Positions 32,456-45,631 of a DNA stretch of 64,000 nt are shown here, piece by piece. The notes under the pieces were generated by a model that saw nothing but the letters and a program-made list of their open reading frames with translations, made no database searches and was not told where the DNA came from. The DNA lies in NCBI GenBank assembly GCA_009733575.1, contig ML769523.1:109067-173066 (forward strand). The letters are read 5' to 3'. The DNA comes from Gymnopus androsaceus JB14. Lineage: Eukaryota > Basidiomycota > Agaricomycetes > Agaricales > Omphalotaceae. Each line of letters begins with the position of its first letter. Positions within the stretch are counted from its first letter, which is position 1. Position numbers and translations under genes: made by a program.

Positions 32456-33690
32456 TGTTCAATGGTAGATGGCCCACACATGCTTAACTGTTAACGTCTC
32501 TAAACATAGACAGGGATGGTGTTTATCCAGTGTTGAACAATGTTAAGCAAGGCTCTTCCTTTCATAGGTACAATATGTCTGGTTCAATGCAGTTTAACAA
32601 GGTTGTTTAACTAAGTTTAACACATAGTAAGTATTATGTGTTGGTTTATATTTGTTACAGTATTGTTTATTGGTTTGTACACAAGTTATGGCGGTGTTTG
32701 ATGTGGTTCAACGTGTTTAACAAAAAAGAAAATTGACCTCTCTATGTTAAACTAAGTAGATCCCGTTACTGTATGTAGCAGAAGAAAGCATAATTGAATC
32801 AGGGAAATTGAGGCCCTGAATCAAGCCGTTGTAGTCTGCAGGAAAAGTTGCTCAGGAGGCAGGATCACCAGAGGCCATTTTTGGGAATGTAGCTTCACAA
32901 CGAAACAAATGTTGATAAAAGTCGGTTGAATATACAAAAAGTATTATGACGAGGCATCAAGAAGCCTTCATCCAAGTCTGCACAGATGAAGGAAAAAAGC
33001 AGAACATATGCAGGTGCATTGAAACGTGAGCAAAGCTCCAATGATATAACCCAGGACCAACGATATCTAAGTTAAGCAAAAAGTTGAAGCACATTGGAGT
33101 CGTGTTAGATGACTGACAAGGCAGGGCAACGGTGCCGCGAAACGTCAAATATGTATGGACGAGTCTGCCACTGCCAATACAGACATGGAGCCAAGCGCGC
33201 CATTTATTCCGTTGAAAAAATCGTTGACCTCATCGTTGGAAACGACGTCAGCGAGACAAATCAAACCAAGACATATCTGAACCAGAGATTCAAGGAGATA
33301 GTGACCTTGAGAACTTCTTTAGGAAATTTTGTGGTGATCCAGTAGTAGGAAAAGGATGGTTCGTCAGTCAGACTCGGATGACCTTTAGCAATGGTGGTGG
33401 TTGGCGTATATATCATTAGTAATATGTACATGGGATAAGGAAGCGGCAGGTCTCTGTTTCTCACTCCGTTTGTTCCAATTTTCGAAGCAGCCCACTCTCT
33501 TCCTTCCTTCCTTCCTTCTTCCGTTGCTACCTTTCTTCCTCTACACTAGATCGGGCGTAGAAGATCCAAAAGCGAGATAGGTTGGACTGATAGGTCCTTC
33601 AATTGGCCTGAGGGCCGCAGTCACGCCAATCAAGTTAGTAACAGTTTGAAATTTGAATCGGGTTTGGATAGATTATACATACCTGAAGCT
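32456..33690. other. No convincing gene; low-complexity stretches
   Basis: 32456-32760 is rich in GTTCAAC/GTTTAAC words, as is 31440-31566 left of the TRIM. 33109-33345 holds a 78-codon plus-strand frame starting with ATG and ending with TAG, without a recognisable domain; it may be chance. A TTCC repeat lies at about 33496-33520. From about 33100 CpG content rises, marking the single-copy block that holds the F-box gene. Confidence 0.5.
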
Positions 33691-33691
33691 A

Positions 33692-34784
33692 TCAGCTTGG
33701 CTTGCTTGACAGCCATGGTTGATTATCGCCGCCTTTATTCCATAATGGAAGCATCCGCACGCAAACAGAACGCAGAGTCGGACACGCATCCGACCACTGC
33801 TTCAAGATCGACCTTATTTCCTCTGAACCTAGATCAGCTTCGTTGGCTACCGTGTTGAAACATGAAAAGTGAAAAAGACGTTTGAAAGGGTGTAGATATC
33901 TTCCCACTAGTTCAAGAGATTCCTAATTATATTCTCAGATAAATTCAGAGCGAGGATAGTATGCTTACTCGTCCGAATGATTCCTTGCCGCCAGAAAGAT
34001 TCATTAATATCAGCCACTCGAGATTGGGAGTACGGTGGGAAAGATGATCCAAAAAATCTCGTAAAGATTCAATATCCCAGCCATTCAATTTCTCCACCTG
34101 AATATGTCGGAGAGATTCGGATGGGGTCGGTAAGAATAGAACATGCGGTCGAGGATCATTGCCACAGATACCAAAACTGAGCTGTTCCCAATGTGGAATG
34201 TCCAGGAGAGTTTGCAGAGTACTGAGGTTATACTCCTGGTCCGTTAGAACGAAGAGCTTCCGTCGAGCAGGTGGCCAAAAGTCCTCCATAAATTGGTTTT
34301 CTCCTTCCGGCCACTTGTTTAAAGCTATCCTAAGCTCGACAATGTGGGGTTGTGTACGTAGAAAGAGAGCGAGCTGATCATTGAGCTCGAAATCTGTGTC
34401 AAAATGGTGCAATTGGAATGGGAATCTGAGCTCTTGGGTAATCAGGTCTGGCCAGCTCTTAGGCGGTTGTTCATTCACAGAATGGACCGTAAGAGATTGG
34501 AGATTGGACATGCTGACAAGTACATGGCGTACGAGTCGATAAAAAGCATTCGTATGGGATGGGTCGATGTCAAGCACGAATGACCGTACAAGTGTTGCAT
34601 GATCAGGCTTTCTGCGGAGCAAGTGCAGAAGTGCAAGGATGGAGCTGGGAGGAAGAGCTGGAATGTTGCCATACAGGTGACGGGTGGAAATATGATTTAG
34701 TTTCCTACTGCATAATGCAAGCCTAGCGAGGTCATCCAGCGCGAGCTCTGTACAGAATGCGTCGACAAGCTCAACGATGTCCAT
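33692..34784 (-). CDS. F-box-like protein with LRR-type tail, two exons
   Basis: Exon 1 34784-33969 (272 codons), intron 33968-33923 (46 bp, GTAAGC...ATTAG), exon 2 33922-33692. The protein is 348 aa. The start is the first ATG in frame (MDIVELVDAFCTELAL). Residues about 10-45 (LDDLARLALCSRKLNHISTRHLYGNI) match an F-box-like helix set, which links substrates to Skp1 in SCF ubiquitin ligases. The rest has LRR-like segments (SNLQSLTVHSVNE, HIVELRIALNKWP, PNLEWLILMNLSG), and the C-terminus has SILKQWSDACPTLRSV, common at the end of such basidiomycete proteins. The family is large and fast-evolving in Agaricomycetes. No stop or frameshift. Substrate unknown. Confidence 0.85.
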
Positions 34785-34861
34785 GAGAAAGACAATTGTA
34801 ATAAACCTGTGTTGATTGACCAGCTTGCGGCTGGGTTCCAAGTATATTATTATGATGCAAG

Positions 34862-35180
34862 TGACGTAACCCGGTCTACCCGGCTACTTGCGATGAAAGG
34901 CAGTGATGATCATATTACATCATAAGTGGCGACTCTCAAATCTGTCTATGGATGATTCGGCTATAGAACTACCCGGCTGTGCGTCGTCTTGGTTGCCAGG
35001 CTACTGCATGCAGCATATATGCATATATAGATTAATGCCAAATGCTCTCCATGCTGATCGAAACTTGTACCGATATCATAACCACTGACAGGCCCCGGAA
35101 TCTCCTACTGAACCCTGTCCGAAATAGCATACTTCAGGACCCGATTTTGGCAAAATCCTTGTTTATAAGCAATGACAATA
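34862..35180. repeat. Uninterrupted copy of a composite repeat unit
   Basis: The same unit occurs at 44310-46430, where two other elements have broken it. Landmarks: GATGATCATATTA, CATAAGTGGCGACTCTC, TTCGGCTATAG, CCGATATCATAACCACTGAC, CCGGAATCTCCTACTGAACC and GATTTTGGCAAAATCCTTG. This intact version allows the insertion sites at 44384 and 45760 to be read exactly. Confidence 0.75.
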
Positions 35181-35611
35181 CATCAGCAAAATGTGTATGA
35201 TGCAGCCTGTTAACGGACAATGACCGAGCGTCGCACAGCAACTGATTTACTTCCGTTTACAGCACAGTTACTATCCTGGGACAAAGCGAGCCCCTTAGCA
35301 CTCTTGCTTTGTACCAGGTATGTCAGACAATTATCTCTACGTTTATCTTACTTACTGAGCTCTCTTGCTTTGTACCAGTCTACATTATATATCTTTATTA
35401 CGCCTACCATAACCTTTAACACAGCCAGTAATGGCTAGAATCTCCAGCACTCCAGCACTCACAGGATGCAGATGGTAAGGGCAGTGCTGGCCAAAGGCTG
35501 AATTATTGCCTTATTTAGAGTAAAAAAACATAAAATATGCCTGAAAGTGCTGGAGCACTGTTAGATAATTCAATATTTACTATCAGTTGCTAATTAAATA
35601 TTTTGCTGAGG
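35181..35611. mobile_element. Probable MITE of the CATCAGCAAA family
   Basis: Ends CATCAGCAAAATG (35181) and ATTTTGCTGAGG (ending about 35611). The internal part has CCAGCACTCCAGCACTC and AAAGTGCTGGAGCACTG, matching the interior of the MITE at 61219. A 17-bp direct repeat, CTCTTGCTTTGTACCAG, occurs at about 35302 and 35363. No TSD decided; no coding capacity. Confidence 0.5.
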
Positions 35612-38600
35612 TAAGTGATATCTCTGAGTCTACCAGATATTTGCCAGACATCAGCCAAATGTGTAATTACTGATTCAATTCTGACAGCAAATGTCCAATT
35701 CCCAGCAAAATTCAAGTGTTTCACAGTGCTTACCAGAGTCATTTAAGGAACCATGCTTTTGCCAATTATGCATATAATCACACTTTCTATCCCTTTTCAT
35801 TCTTTACTCACCTATCCATAAACACTGCATTTCATGCAAAATATCCAACCCCTCAGACAAGAAGGGTACAATAAATATCAAAGCTATCTACATTGTGATG
35901 TATGAAGTATCACTTGCAGGACATTAAAAGGTTGATAAAATAAGGATCAAGACTATCATTCACCTATCCAAATCGAGTGTTTCATCAGAAGAATGTTGGA
36001 AAGGTATCCATTCTTCTTCATAAAAAATGTTTAAGTTATTCAACCAATTCTACATTCTATCTGACATTAGATTATTTAAAAATCCATTCGACCTAATTTA
36101 AAAGCTCATCCGCATTTTTGAGTAAACATTTCTTTCTCTTCCCCAACTGTCCCATCAAGCTTCACTGACTTTGGACTACAAGTCACCATTGGCGTGCACT
36201 TGCTTTTTGCTCAATCTAATGTTCAATATACTCAATGATATTTGGTACATCCAAGACAGAAGCCTCCTCCAAGATTGATATGCAATTTAATTCAAGACTT
36301 GAGCAGTCAGTGCGCTGCTAGAGCTTGTCGGACTGCTTAGTCATACTGTCTATACTTTTTTAAGTAATCTCTGTATTCTTAGCATATCATGTAGCTATTT
36401 AGACTGGAGGTGTAATGTTATCAGCTGAATAAAATTTACTTCAAAAAAATCTCAAAAGTGGACAAGCGACAAAGGGATTTTTGCATCATCCTAATGAGGA
36501 TCTGAAGTGTATTGCTTTTCATTCAGATAAAAACTGTGCATTATTGTGGGGATAAGTGTTGCACAAGGGGCTGCAAACTTTTTGAAACTAGCCTTTCGGT
36601 TGGAGTAACTAACTATGTAAGCATTCCCACGCGCTATACCAGTATATAGCATATCAAGATTATATATTGTATCTTTCTGTTTCAGAGTACTATCCCAAGC
36701 TTTTTGGGGATATCTATGGACTATATATACTATGAATCTTAATTGGACACTTTTTGGAAATATTATTGCTGAACTATTGGATTTTAGGACCATCTAGCAC
36801 TATGTGACTGGTGTGACAAAAAATGACTGTCATCCTTAAAAATTACCAGAAATGGAGGAATCCAAAGAAGAGCTAAATCAGATATCTGATAATGAACTAA
36901 GGAAGTCTCAGTAATATCCCAAATCACCCATTTAGTGGGGTGTCAAACTTTTTCTTTCTGACCTGATAGCTGGACTAGCTAACCAATCCCCAGTCAGGTG
37001 ACTAATTCTTTACAGCCCCTTGGTGCTGCATGAATGTATCATATGGAAGATTATTGATGTATTGAAAGCATGGATTTTTTAAGATGTCACTGCAGTGATA
37101 GGTCAAAAGTTTGTCTATAGCTGTCCTTATTGGACTAAAATGAATATTAAGTTTTTTGCATGACCTTGCTTCATTTTTGATCATGACCATGAAAAAACAC
37201 TTCATTTTCATCAGGTCATCAGAGTGATCAGAATTCAAGTTCATGATGCAGAATTTTGTGAGAAATCAAATTGGTGTGACAAAAAAATCAACCATGACCA
37301 TGATCATAATTACAGGGTGAAAAGGCTGTACCCTTGACTTGAAAACTCATGCATGATTCATTTTTTTGGGGGGGATCATGATTGAATATCTGAGAATAAT
37401 TTCTATTCTTGGCTTTTTGAAATTCCAAGAAGCCAAGGCTTCAGTCTCCTCTTGGTCTCCTCATACACTCATTATTCTTACAACCTACTTGATCCAGATT
37501 AGCACTCAAAATATTACAATCCAGCTTGGAGATATTTCTCAAATTCAGTGCCAGCAAGCTTCATTTTTTTACATATGGAGAGTTGGAAATCACCAGAGAC
37601 AGGTTTTCTTAACTCTTCTACTTATATCTCAATGATACCTGCTTGAGCCCTGGATATTGACTGGAAATAGATGCTATGAAAAATGAGCACCCAATGCTTA
37701 TGTTAACCCAGGATCTTGTGCTTAGTTAATGTTGCATGGCAATTTATTTAGTCCAAATCCAATAAATCATGAATTGTACTGGTACAAGATTTATTGAAAA
37801 CTGGTTAAACTGTGTACTTGTACTGATTGTACTGATACAACCAGTGCAATACAATACAATTTATGAGTTTAAATCAGTTCAGATTCAAATTGGTTTATAT
37901 TAGTATAAACTGACATGAACTGATCATTTCTATACTATTTGCTACCAGATATGTAATGTTTTACAATATCCATGTTATAGGAAGTTCTCATAAACTATTG
38001 AAAGTACATCTCAATCAAGATTGGAGGTAATAAATGACACTGTAAGCTTGTTTAGTAGGTGTACTGGTATAACCTGCTGTAAATGTGTACTAATTTAAAC
38101 TGATTCAAAGCAGTTTAAGCAATTTTCACATTTTGAATAAACTGTAAACCTGTACTGATTTGAACTGTGTATCAGTACAAGCTTCAGTGATACATTTTGC
38201 AGTACAATACAATACAATGTATGATTTATTTGCAGTTTAATAAATTGTACTTCAAAACCCTAGTTACACTAGAACCACCCTTTATCACCACTGCATTTTT
38301 GACTTATAACCAAGCCTGTTTATACATGATGCACCTATAATATATCATAAACAACAACGCATATATATAAGTAAACAGTCTATGTAATGGCTCAATGATG
38401 CATTGAAAAATTCCATTAACAAAGCATAAACAGAGGCGGTCCATAAAATATTATCAAATTACTATACTTTCTTTGTGAACTTTGAGCTTGAGGTTTGTTG
38501 GAATTGATAATTCCAGTTGGTAGGCTGGATATGGCATTGCCACATTGGGACATTGGAGTCCCGCAGTTTAATGGATTTATGGAGCCTCGAAATTACATAG

Positions 38601-40180
38601 TAGGAATATAATTACATTGATATTAGGGATGTTCGCCGGTCCAAAATTTGCTGTAACTCATAGCTAATTTTGCTTGTTGCTTGTCACAGCTTGTGTAGGT
38701 TTGCGAGGGTCACTGGAGGACACAGATTCATTCAGAACCCTTACTATATATATCTCCAGTTCATATTTCAAATTACTGAGGGAACTTGACATGTAGTTTA
38801 GGCAAGAGATAAGTACATTTTCCATAAAATTGATTCCATTATCAACTTGAAGGGACAAGATTATGAAGAGTGGCTGTCACGTGGAGGACAACCAAAACAA
38901 GTTTGAAGCATGTACAATGACACCATGGCACACCGCTGGACTAATTTTGACACTGAGCCCCACTGCTGCAATATTCATGCCTTTCGAAGCCCTGGGCTAC
39001 TCTGAACAACCAAGAACATCAGAAAAACCTGGGTGAATGCTACAGCAACCACAGCAGCTTGGAGTGATCCACAGTGGATTGCTGTAGGTTGACCATTGCT
39101 CAACCGCTCTGATACCTGTCATTCTCGACTGATGGATACAATTTCAGTGACATTGGACACTATTTAACCAATGTGTGATGTCGAAAAGTTCGACTTCTCA
39201 AATTCCTCCCCCACCGAGCTCAACCCAACTCCAACAGTAAGTTCTCCTTTCTAAGTCTGTCATTTTGTAGGTACTCAATACATTCAATGATTTCTTATAG
39301 CTTCATTCACAATAAAATAAATATTAAGGTAGCAGTTAGTAGTATACTTAGTAGTCTTTTGTAGAGTATTCTGCTTTTTGTAGACCTTGTAGCCAGTCAT
39401 ACAGTAATGTCTGGATTCGATGATAATTTTATGATTTTGCTCTATGATTTTGCTCTCGGCACTTGTAAACCAAAAAAAAAAACAATTCAATGGGAATAAT
39501 ATATACGGGATTGAATAGGACCCTGACATTGACATTGGATGATGTTCGGGCCCTACCAAATTGACTTGGATCTTCAAACTCCATCAACTTGTGAATTGAA
39601 AGTTAACTTGATGTAACTTGAGCATTATAAAAGCATTTTTAAGTAAGGCTCTACAGAGCTAATATAAGTTGTTTAAGTCTCACTAACATTACCACACAAG
39701 CATGAGAGTTATGTTACAAGGTTGTTCACCACTGTTGTCATCAGAGGTATTCGCATGTTTTATCTAGTTCTGAATGGCTGTATAGGCATGCAGTAGAGAA
39801 CAGGACACTCCACCAAGGAAATAGCCATGCCCACTGTACTTCAATACTCATAAATATTGCACAATTACATCAGGCAATACTGCCAATACACTTATGTACC
39901 GCTCATGGAAACAGCGAAGAATATCTATAGAAGACTTTATAAAGTCATTCTGGGGTGATCAACTGCATATATGCAGCAGAAATGATAAATTTATCATTGT
40001 TTGAAATGTATTTATAACGGCAAACTTCGGCCAAGTTAGCGCAAGTTAGCGGAGTGTGAATTTTTTGATGGCTCAAGTTAATAACAAGTTAGTTTATATC
40101 TCGCAAGTTTGAAGCAATGTAACGCATCTAATTTAGTGCATGGCAGTGTATGTTCATTCCAGGTCCTTACTATGAGGTCC
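35612..40180. other. AT-rich intergenic stretch, 4.6 kb, no gene seen
   Basis: No frame longer than about 100 codons and no domain. At 37765-38236 repeats of GTACTGATACA and CAATACAATACAAT form a loose inverted arrangement, perhaps an old MITE. At 37122 TGTCCTTATTGGACTAAAAT followed by TGATCATGACC resembles one end of the 26429 transposon. At 38629 GGGATGTTCGCCGG with AAAATTTGCTG resembles the Harbinger right end. These look like fragments of old elements. Confidence 0.5.
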
Positions 40181-40182
40181 TT

Positions 40183-40800
40183 TTTCAACAAATATTTCGG
40201 CTTTAACTTGAAATTCAACTTCGTGTTTCAACTTCAACTTTAAATCACATCTTCAACTCAAACTCTCAAGTTTTTGTTCAACTTCAACTTTCAACTTTTG
40301 TTACTTTTGCTTTAACTTCAGGGTAATAATACTACTACTTGTGGCCATGCATATATCAACCATACAATATATTGTTTAACTGGTAACCTATAGAGAGGAG
40401 TATGGCATAATCTGATTGTACCATTTTGAGCACTTTATAAGTACAAGACTGAAATCATACAAAATGTCACATTCTGTGATAAGTATTTTTGAGATCTTAG
40501 TTGATTTCGCATATTTTCAGAGGCCAAAGCTGTCAGAAATTACTACATAAGGCCATTTCACTGTGCGTTAAGTGCATGCTTATAAATCTTAATGTTATTC
40601 ATAAAGTGCTCGAAATGGTACAGGACTCACTTCCCAGGTCCCATAGAAGTCAAACTGGTTGGGACATAGATATATTCTATGATCTCAAAGTTGGAATGCC
40701 CCTGACACTAAAACAGTACACATAGAGTTGAAGTTGGCACACACAAAGTTGAAGTTGACAAACTGAATGTATTCAATTGCCATCAAAACAGATCATTCAA
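40183..40800. mobile_element. Older copy of the TTCAAC-rich TIR element
   Basis: Matches, inverted, most of 44384-45631 outside its nested MITE. Landmarks: AAATATTTCGGCTTTAAC, CATATATCAACCATACA, GTACCATTTTGAGCA and TGTATTCAATTGCCATCA. The first 150 bp are hexamer-rich (TTCAAC). Its left end is recognisable (TTTTTCAACAAATATTTCGG); the right end has decayed. It shows the target site before the MITE at 44500 arrived. Confidence 0.6.
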
Positions 40801-41088
40801 AAGTGTAAATCTATGGCAGCTTTTCTCAAGTAAGTGGTTTTATACTTAAGGAATTCTCAAGTTTTACTTAAGTTTTGGTTGGGCAAAAAGTTGGTTTTTT
40901 TATTAGTTAATACTAAAATACTTGAGTACAACTTGAGTAAGTTGTAAGTAAGGTTACTGCATAAGGAAATAGTAAACAATTCTAAGTATCTTTGGACTTA
41001 AGTACTTGAGTAAACTGTAAGTAAGATTCTTGCTCAAGGGAGTGGTAAATAAAACTTAGAAAGAAGCATGCTAAGTGCATACTTGAGC
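40801..41088. other. Degenerate AAGTAA/CTTGAGTA-rich stretch
   Basis: Imperfect repeats of ACTTGAGTAA, TAAGTAAG and CTCAAG lead into the microsatellite at 41089. No gene. Confidence 0.5.
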
Positions 41089-41114
41089 AAGTAAGTAGGT
41101 AGGTAAGTAGTTAG

Positions 41115-41165
<51 letters not shown>

Positions 41166-41170
41166 GGTAG

Positions 41171-41201
<31 letters not shown>

Positions 41202-41279
41202 GGTAGGTAAGTAAGTAAGTAAGTAAGTAAGTAGGTAGGTAAGTAAGTAAGTAAGTAAGTAGGTAGGTAAGTAAGTAAT

Positions 41280-41362
<83 letters not shown>
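41089..41362. repeat. Long (AAGT)n microsatellite, about 270 bp
   Basis: Nearly pure tetranucleotide AAGT, with five AGGTAGGT interruptions spaced by 20-45 bp in the left two thirds and one AATT. Flanking sequence on both sides is also AAGTA-rich. Confidence 0.95.
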
Positions 41363-41363
<1 letters not shown>

Positions 41364-42300
41364 TACTTAAGGGACATAAGAGATAACAAAAATTTCTTCA
41401 GTAAGTAATGTGTAACTAGGCAATGGAACAATGTTCAAGGAAGAGGAAGTTGAAGTAGTGTAATCATAAGGGAGAAGGTGGGGAATTGCAACCTTTGGAG
41501 GACAAAAACGGGGCCTTTTATATGCTAGCTTGACAACTGCCTGTTTAGGAACACAATAAGCAACTTGGCCATTGTTATCTATTTGGGAGGACAATAAAGA
41601 CTTCCTACTGTTGTCTTGGAATATCATGTGACCTGCTACACACATATATAAGGGCTTTATGGACCCTCCATGGCATTAACCTCTCTTGAGCTCTTACTTT
41701 TACCATCTCATTCCTACTATCACTTGACAATTGCAACTTTGTAAGCATACTTGTTCTACTAAGTATTTCAAGTTACCTACTTTACTTAGCATCTTGCTTC
41801 ATACAATTTACTCAGTGTATTACTTAGTATTTAATTACTTTACTTTCAGTTTACTTTACTTTACTTTAGTTTACAGGCATGTGCTAATTATGTCCTTATT
41901 TAGAATTTATCTAAGTATTACTTACAATTTAAAATTCTTTTCTTTTCTTTAATTCTTAGGAACTTTTCAAGAATTTACTTAAGCATTACTCAGGCATTAA
42001 CTATTTTTTAAGCATTACAAGTAGGACTCTGAATTGTCATTATGCAGGTACGGAAACCTGATGCAAATAACAATAACATATATATGCTTTATACTCAAAG
42101 ACCAAGATGGTATGGCTACAGGTTGTATATCATCCACATCAGGATGGAAATTTAGCATTATTCCATCCATATTATGACTGTGATGACCATGTATGGGACG
42201 TTACACTATATGTGTTATCATTGGGTATCTGTATGGTACTGAGAGAGACAATATTTCTTCATGTTATGGCAACTGTCAGGACTTGGCTCATTTCTCATCC
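41363..42300. other. No gene seen
   Basis: AT-rich, with TTTACTTAGTATT-type words (41740-42000) that mirror the microsatellite motif on the other strand. No frame above 95 codons has a recognisable domain. Confidence 0.5.
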
Positions 42301-43395
42301 ACTATCCACTCGCTGATGTTTCCCACACTTCCTGGCCGTCCGCGGATACTTCCCACGCTTCCTGACCGTCCGCGGATACTTCCCGCACTCATTACCTACA
42401 TTGCGGGCGCTTTCCATGCTTATTTACCATTTATCCTGCCTGCCGGGCACTTTCTACATGTGATTACCACTTATCCTGCCTCCCGGGTGCCTCCCGCACT
42501 TGATAACCATCCATCAGGTCCTCCCGACGACTTACACAGCCACCCTACAGTATATAAGTAGACACCCCGAGTCCATGCACCCTAGTCTGTTATTACCATT
42601 GTTACCGAATCAATCCCGTTTTGCTCTGTCTCTGTCTCTGTCTCTCTATTTCTATCTGTTCTAACCAGCTGTGCCTTCCGAGCTCCGTTCGAAGGCCCAC
42701 TGTCATCTGCATTAACTGCGAGGCTCTGTCCGTAGATACCAAATCTACATCCAGAGCTCACTGTCTTCTATCTCTGTTTACAACTTTACAACCAAAGCTC
42801 CCCAGGAGCTTCCTATTTGGGTTTTGCTACCTCTAGAACCTCTGGGACCATCCGCTTTCACTCAATTCCGCCCGCTCCCACGCTATTTCCACCCGCTCTC
42901 ACGCTAATCCATCCGCTCTCACACTATTCCCATCTGCTTTCACCCTATTCCATCCACTCCCACGCTATTTCCGTCCGCTTTTGCACTATTCCGTCCGCTC
43001 CCACGCTATTTCCGCCCGCTTTCACCCTATTCCACCCGCTCTCACGCTATTTCCGTCCGCATTTACTGTATTCCATCCGCATTATCCATATTTGGACTTA
43101 TTACACCTTTTTGGACCACCCCTTCACCCATATTCCATCCACTCCCACTCATTTCTGGTTGTCGGACCACAATACCACCCGCTTCCTCCTGATTACATCA
43201 GCGGGTGGCCCGTACACTGTTCCTTGCACCTCTGAGGCTTGTACCGTTCCGTACAACACTCATACTACTGTCCAGACCCACCTTACAGCACGGTTACCCC
43301 GGGTGGTCGCATTTGGTCTCCACCTACATCTAGGTGCGAGACATTCGGGATACGTTGGTTCGAGATCCGTTTCGTGCACCGGGTCTCACAGCAAC
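42301..43395 (+). repeat. GC-rich island with tandem repeats and a TATA motif; possible solo LTR
   Basis: It starts with two to three tandem copies of CTTCCTGGCCGTCCGCGGATA (42325-42395). AGTATATAAGTAGACACC (42549) looks like a core promoter and is followed by a CTCTGT run (42627-42650). A minisatellite of CCGCTCCCACGCTATTTCC/CCATCCGCTCTCACACTATT units (about 20-22 bp) spans 42845-43085. Base composition differs sharply from both sides. TGTGATGACC (42179) and GGGTCTCACA (43391) could be LTR ends, but I find no TSD. No protein domain in any frame. Confidence 0.5.
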
Positions 43396-44375
43396 AGTCC
43401 TGTATTGATGTTCATATTTATGTACATATAGGTGATGGTTCTGAGCCTACATACAAGCTGAACATAACTGGATCTCGTATTTGTAGCATTTATTCTTATG
43501 ATATCCAATGCAAAATTGAACACAGATTCAATGGTAAACTGGGATCAATTTGCAACATTTAATGATATTCTCAGATTTATCTGCAACGGATTCTGCACAA
43601 TAGCGTGCAACATACAGTAGGTATATGTACCGAGTATATTGACAAGTAAGTAATCAAAGTCTAAAAACATGACTATTGGGCATGTATGAGATTCAATATT
43701 ACTCAGACACAATTCGCAATTTATGTGTAACATTTTTGGAAAGGAATCCATTAATCAGTGGTACATTAGGGATGGTTGCTGTAACTGAATATGGTGACAG
43801 CTAGCTATATACCACACCATTGGATACACACCATCCCCCATAAATTAATGTCACCATTGAAGGGTTAACTCAACACTCAAGGAGGAGGCTACTTGATCTA
43901 AACTGTTGTATTTGAAAATGACAATGAACACAATCACAATATCTACTATCAAGTTGTAAATTGTACAATAATTCAAGCATGAGAAATATTGACAACAGTA
44001 CTGTCAAACCATAACCAAGAGACCATGCAAGCGGTATATATTTTATATAGTCACGGGCAGGTACTAAGTTGTTCATAGCAGTGGCACAATCAGCAACTAA
44101 CATAAGTATTTACTCTTAGTAGCACTGACAATAAGTAGAATGCTTAAGGAGTGTTTAAAATTAAGTAGATTTAAGTTGCTAGTAAAATGCAAGTTAGTTA
44201 CATTTTGCCAAGTCTCGGCAAGTTAATATCGCAAGCACAGGAAAACCAAGTTAACTTGATTGAATGGGACAAGTTAGCCCGACAAGTTACTTTGCTCACA
44301 CTCCAACCCGGTCACTTGTTAGATGAGGCAGTGATCATCATATTATAAGTGGTGACTTTCCGAAATCTGTCTATA
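43396..44375. other. No gene seen
   Basis: AT-rich; 44200-44310 has CAAGTTA/TAACTTG words also present at 40020-40120. From about 44310 the composite repeat unit begins. Confidence 0.5.
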
Positions 44376-44383
44376 AATAATTT

Positions 44384-45631
44384 ATGATGGTATTTTTCAC
44401 CAAATATTTCGACTTCTGACTGATTCGTTTTGATGGCAATTGAATACATTCAGTTTGTCAACTTCAACTTTGTGTATAATAACTTCAACTTTATGTATAC
44501 TGTACACTTTCGAATTTAAGTTCACTTGATGTTACGCGTTACGCCTTACCTTGATTCAGTTCATAGTTCAACAGCCAGCAGATGGTGTTACGAACATGAA
44601 CTCAGTTCAGCCGGCGTAGCCGGCCGCCAAAATAGTACTATGAGCGCCCAGTTCACAGAAAAGGCGCTCCTCCCGAGTCCAGGCGCAACACCACCTAACA
44701 TGTACTTACGTCTGAACTGACCCAAAAGTTTCATCCACTTGGAGTCTTCTGCAAAGCTTCTTCCACATGCAATTGTTGTCTTCCGAAAAAGTTTTCCCTA
44801 TTAAAAATGGTTCTTCTTGCGCGAGACCCTTTGAAGCCTGTTCTATGGCCGAAAGTAGCTCCTCATACACTTAAATCTGCCAAAAACCAACACTAACTAC
44901 GTATCAGGAATGTGTATAAAAGGTGCGCGAGGCGAAAAATTGCAAAAAAATAGCTCAAATTAGAGTGATATTCAGCTTCCGAAAAAACCCAGTTCAGACC
45001 TATAAGTTACGCGTTACGAAGATACAAATCTCTCCAGTTCAGGACCGCACGTGACGCGTTACTGAACTTAAATTCGTAAGTGTACAGTACTGTTCTAGTG
45101 CAAGTCAAGGGCATTCCAACTTTGAGATCATAAAATGTATCTATTTCCCAACAAGTTTAACTTCTGTGGGGCCCATGAAATAAGTCCTGGATTGTTTCAA
45201 GCATTTCGTAAATGGCGTTAAGAATTATAAGTGCCTACTTAGCGCATGGTTAAATGACCTTATGTAGTAATTTCTGACAGCTTTGACCTCTGTAAAATAT
45301 CCAAAATCAACCAAGATCTCAAAAATACTGCGACATTTTTGTATGATTTCAGTCTTGTACTTATGAAGTACTCAAAATGGTACAATCAGATTGTGCTATG
45401 CTCCTCTCAATAGGGTACCAGTTAAACAATATACTGTATGGTTGATATATGCATGACTATTAGGTAGTAGTATTGCTACCCTGAAGTTAAAGCTAAGGTA
45501 ACAAAAGTTAAAAAGTTGAAGTTGAACAAAAAGTTGAAAGTTCAAGTTGAACATTCAATTTGAAGTTAAAATTAGAACAAGAAGTTGAATTTCAAGTTAA
45601 AGCCGGAATATTTGGTGAAATATGGTGACAT
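44384..45631. mobile_element. TTCAAC-rich TIR element, about 8-bp TSD, with nested MITE
   Basis: The ends, CACCAAATATTTCG at the left (about 44398) and CGGAATATTTGGTG at the right (about 45605), are inverted repeats. Flanks AATAATTT (44376-44383) and AATAATTC (45632-45639) look like an 8-bp TSD with one change; the intact unit at 34950 supports the site. No coding domain. An older relative is at 40183. A 588-bp MITE (44500-45087) lies inside. Confidence 0.7.
44500..45087. mobile_element. 588-bp Tc1/mariner-type MITE with TA target site
   Basis: Ends CTGTACACTTTCGAATTTAA (44500) and TAAATTCGTAAGTGTACAG (ending 45087) are inverted repeats, flanked by TA on both sides (44498-44499, 45088-45089). 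The relative at 40183 shows the empty site with a single TA. The inner TIR continues as TGTTACGCGTTACG. It has a GCCGGCGTAGCCGGC palindrome near 44609. Still CpG-rich; the related element at 53302 has TpG at the matching sites. Confidence 0.8.
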
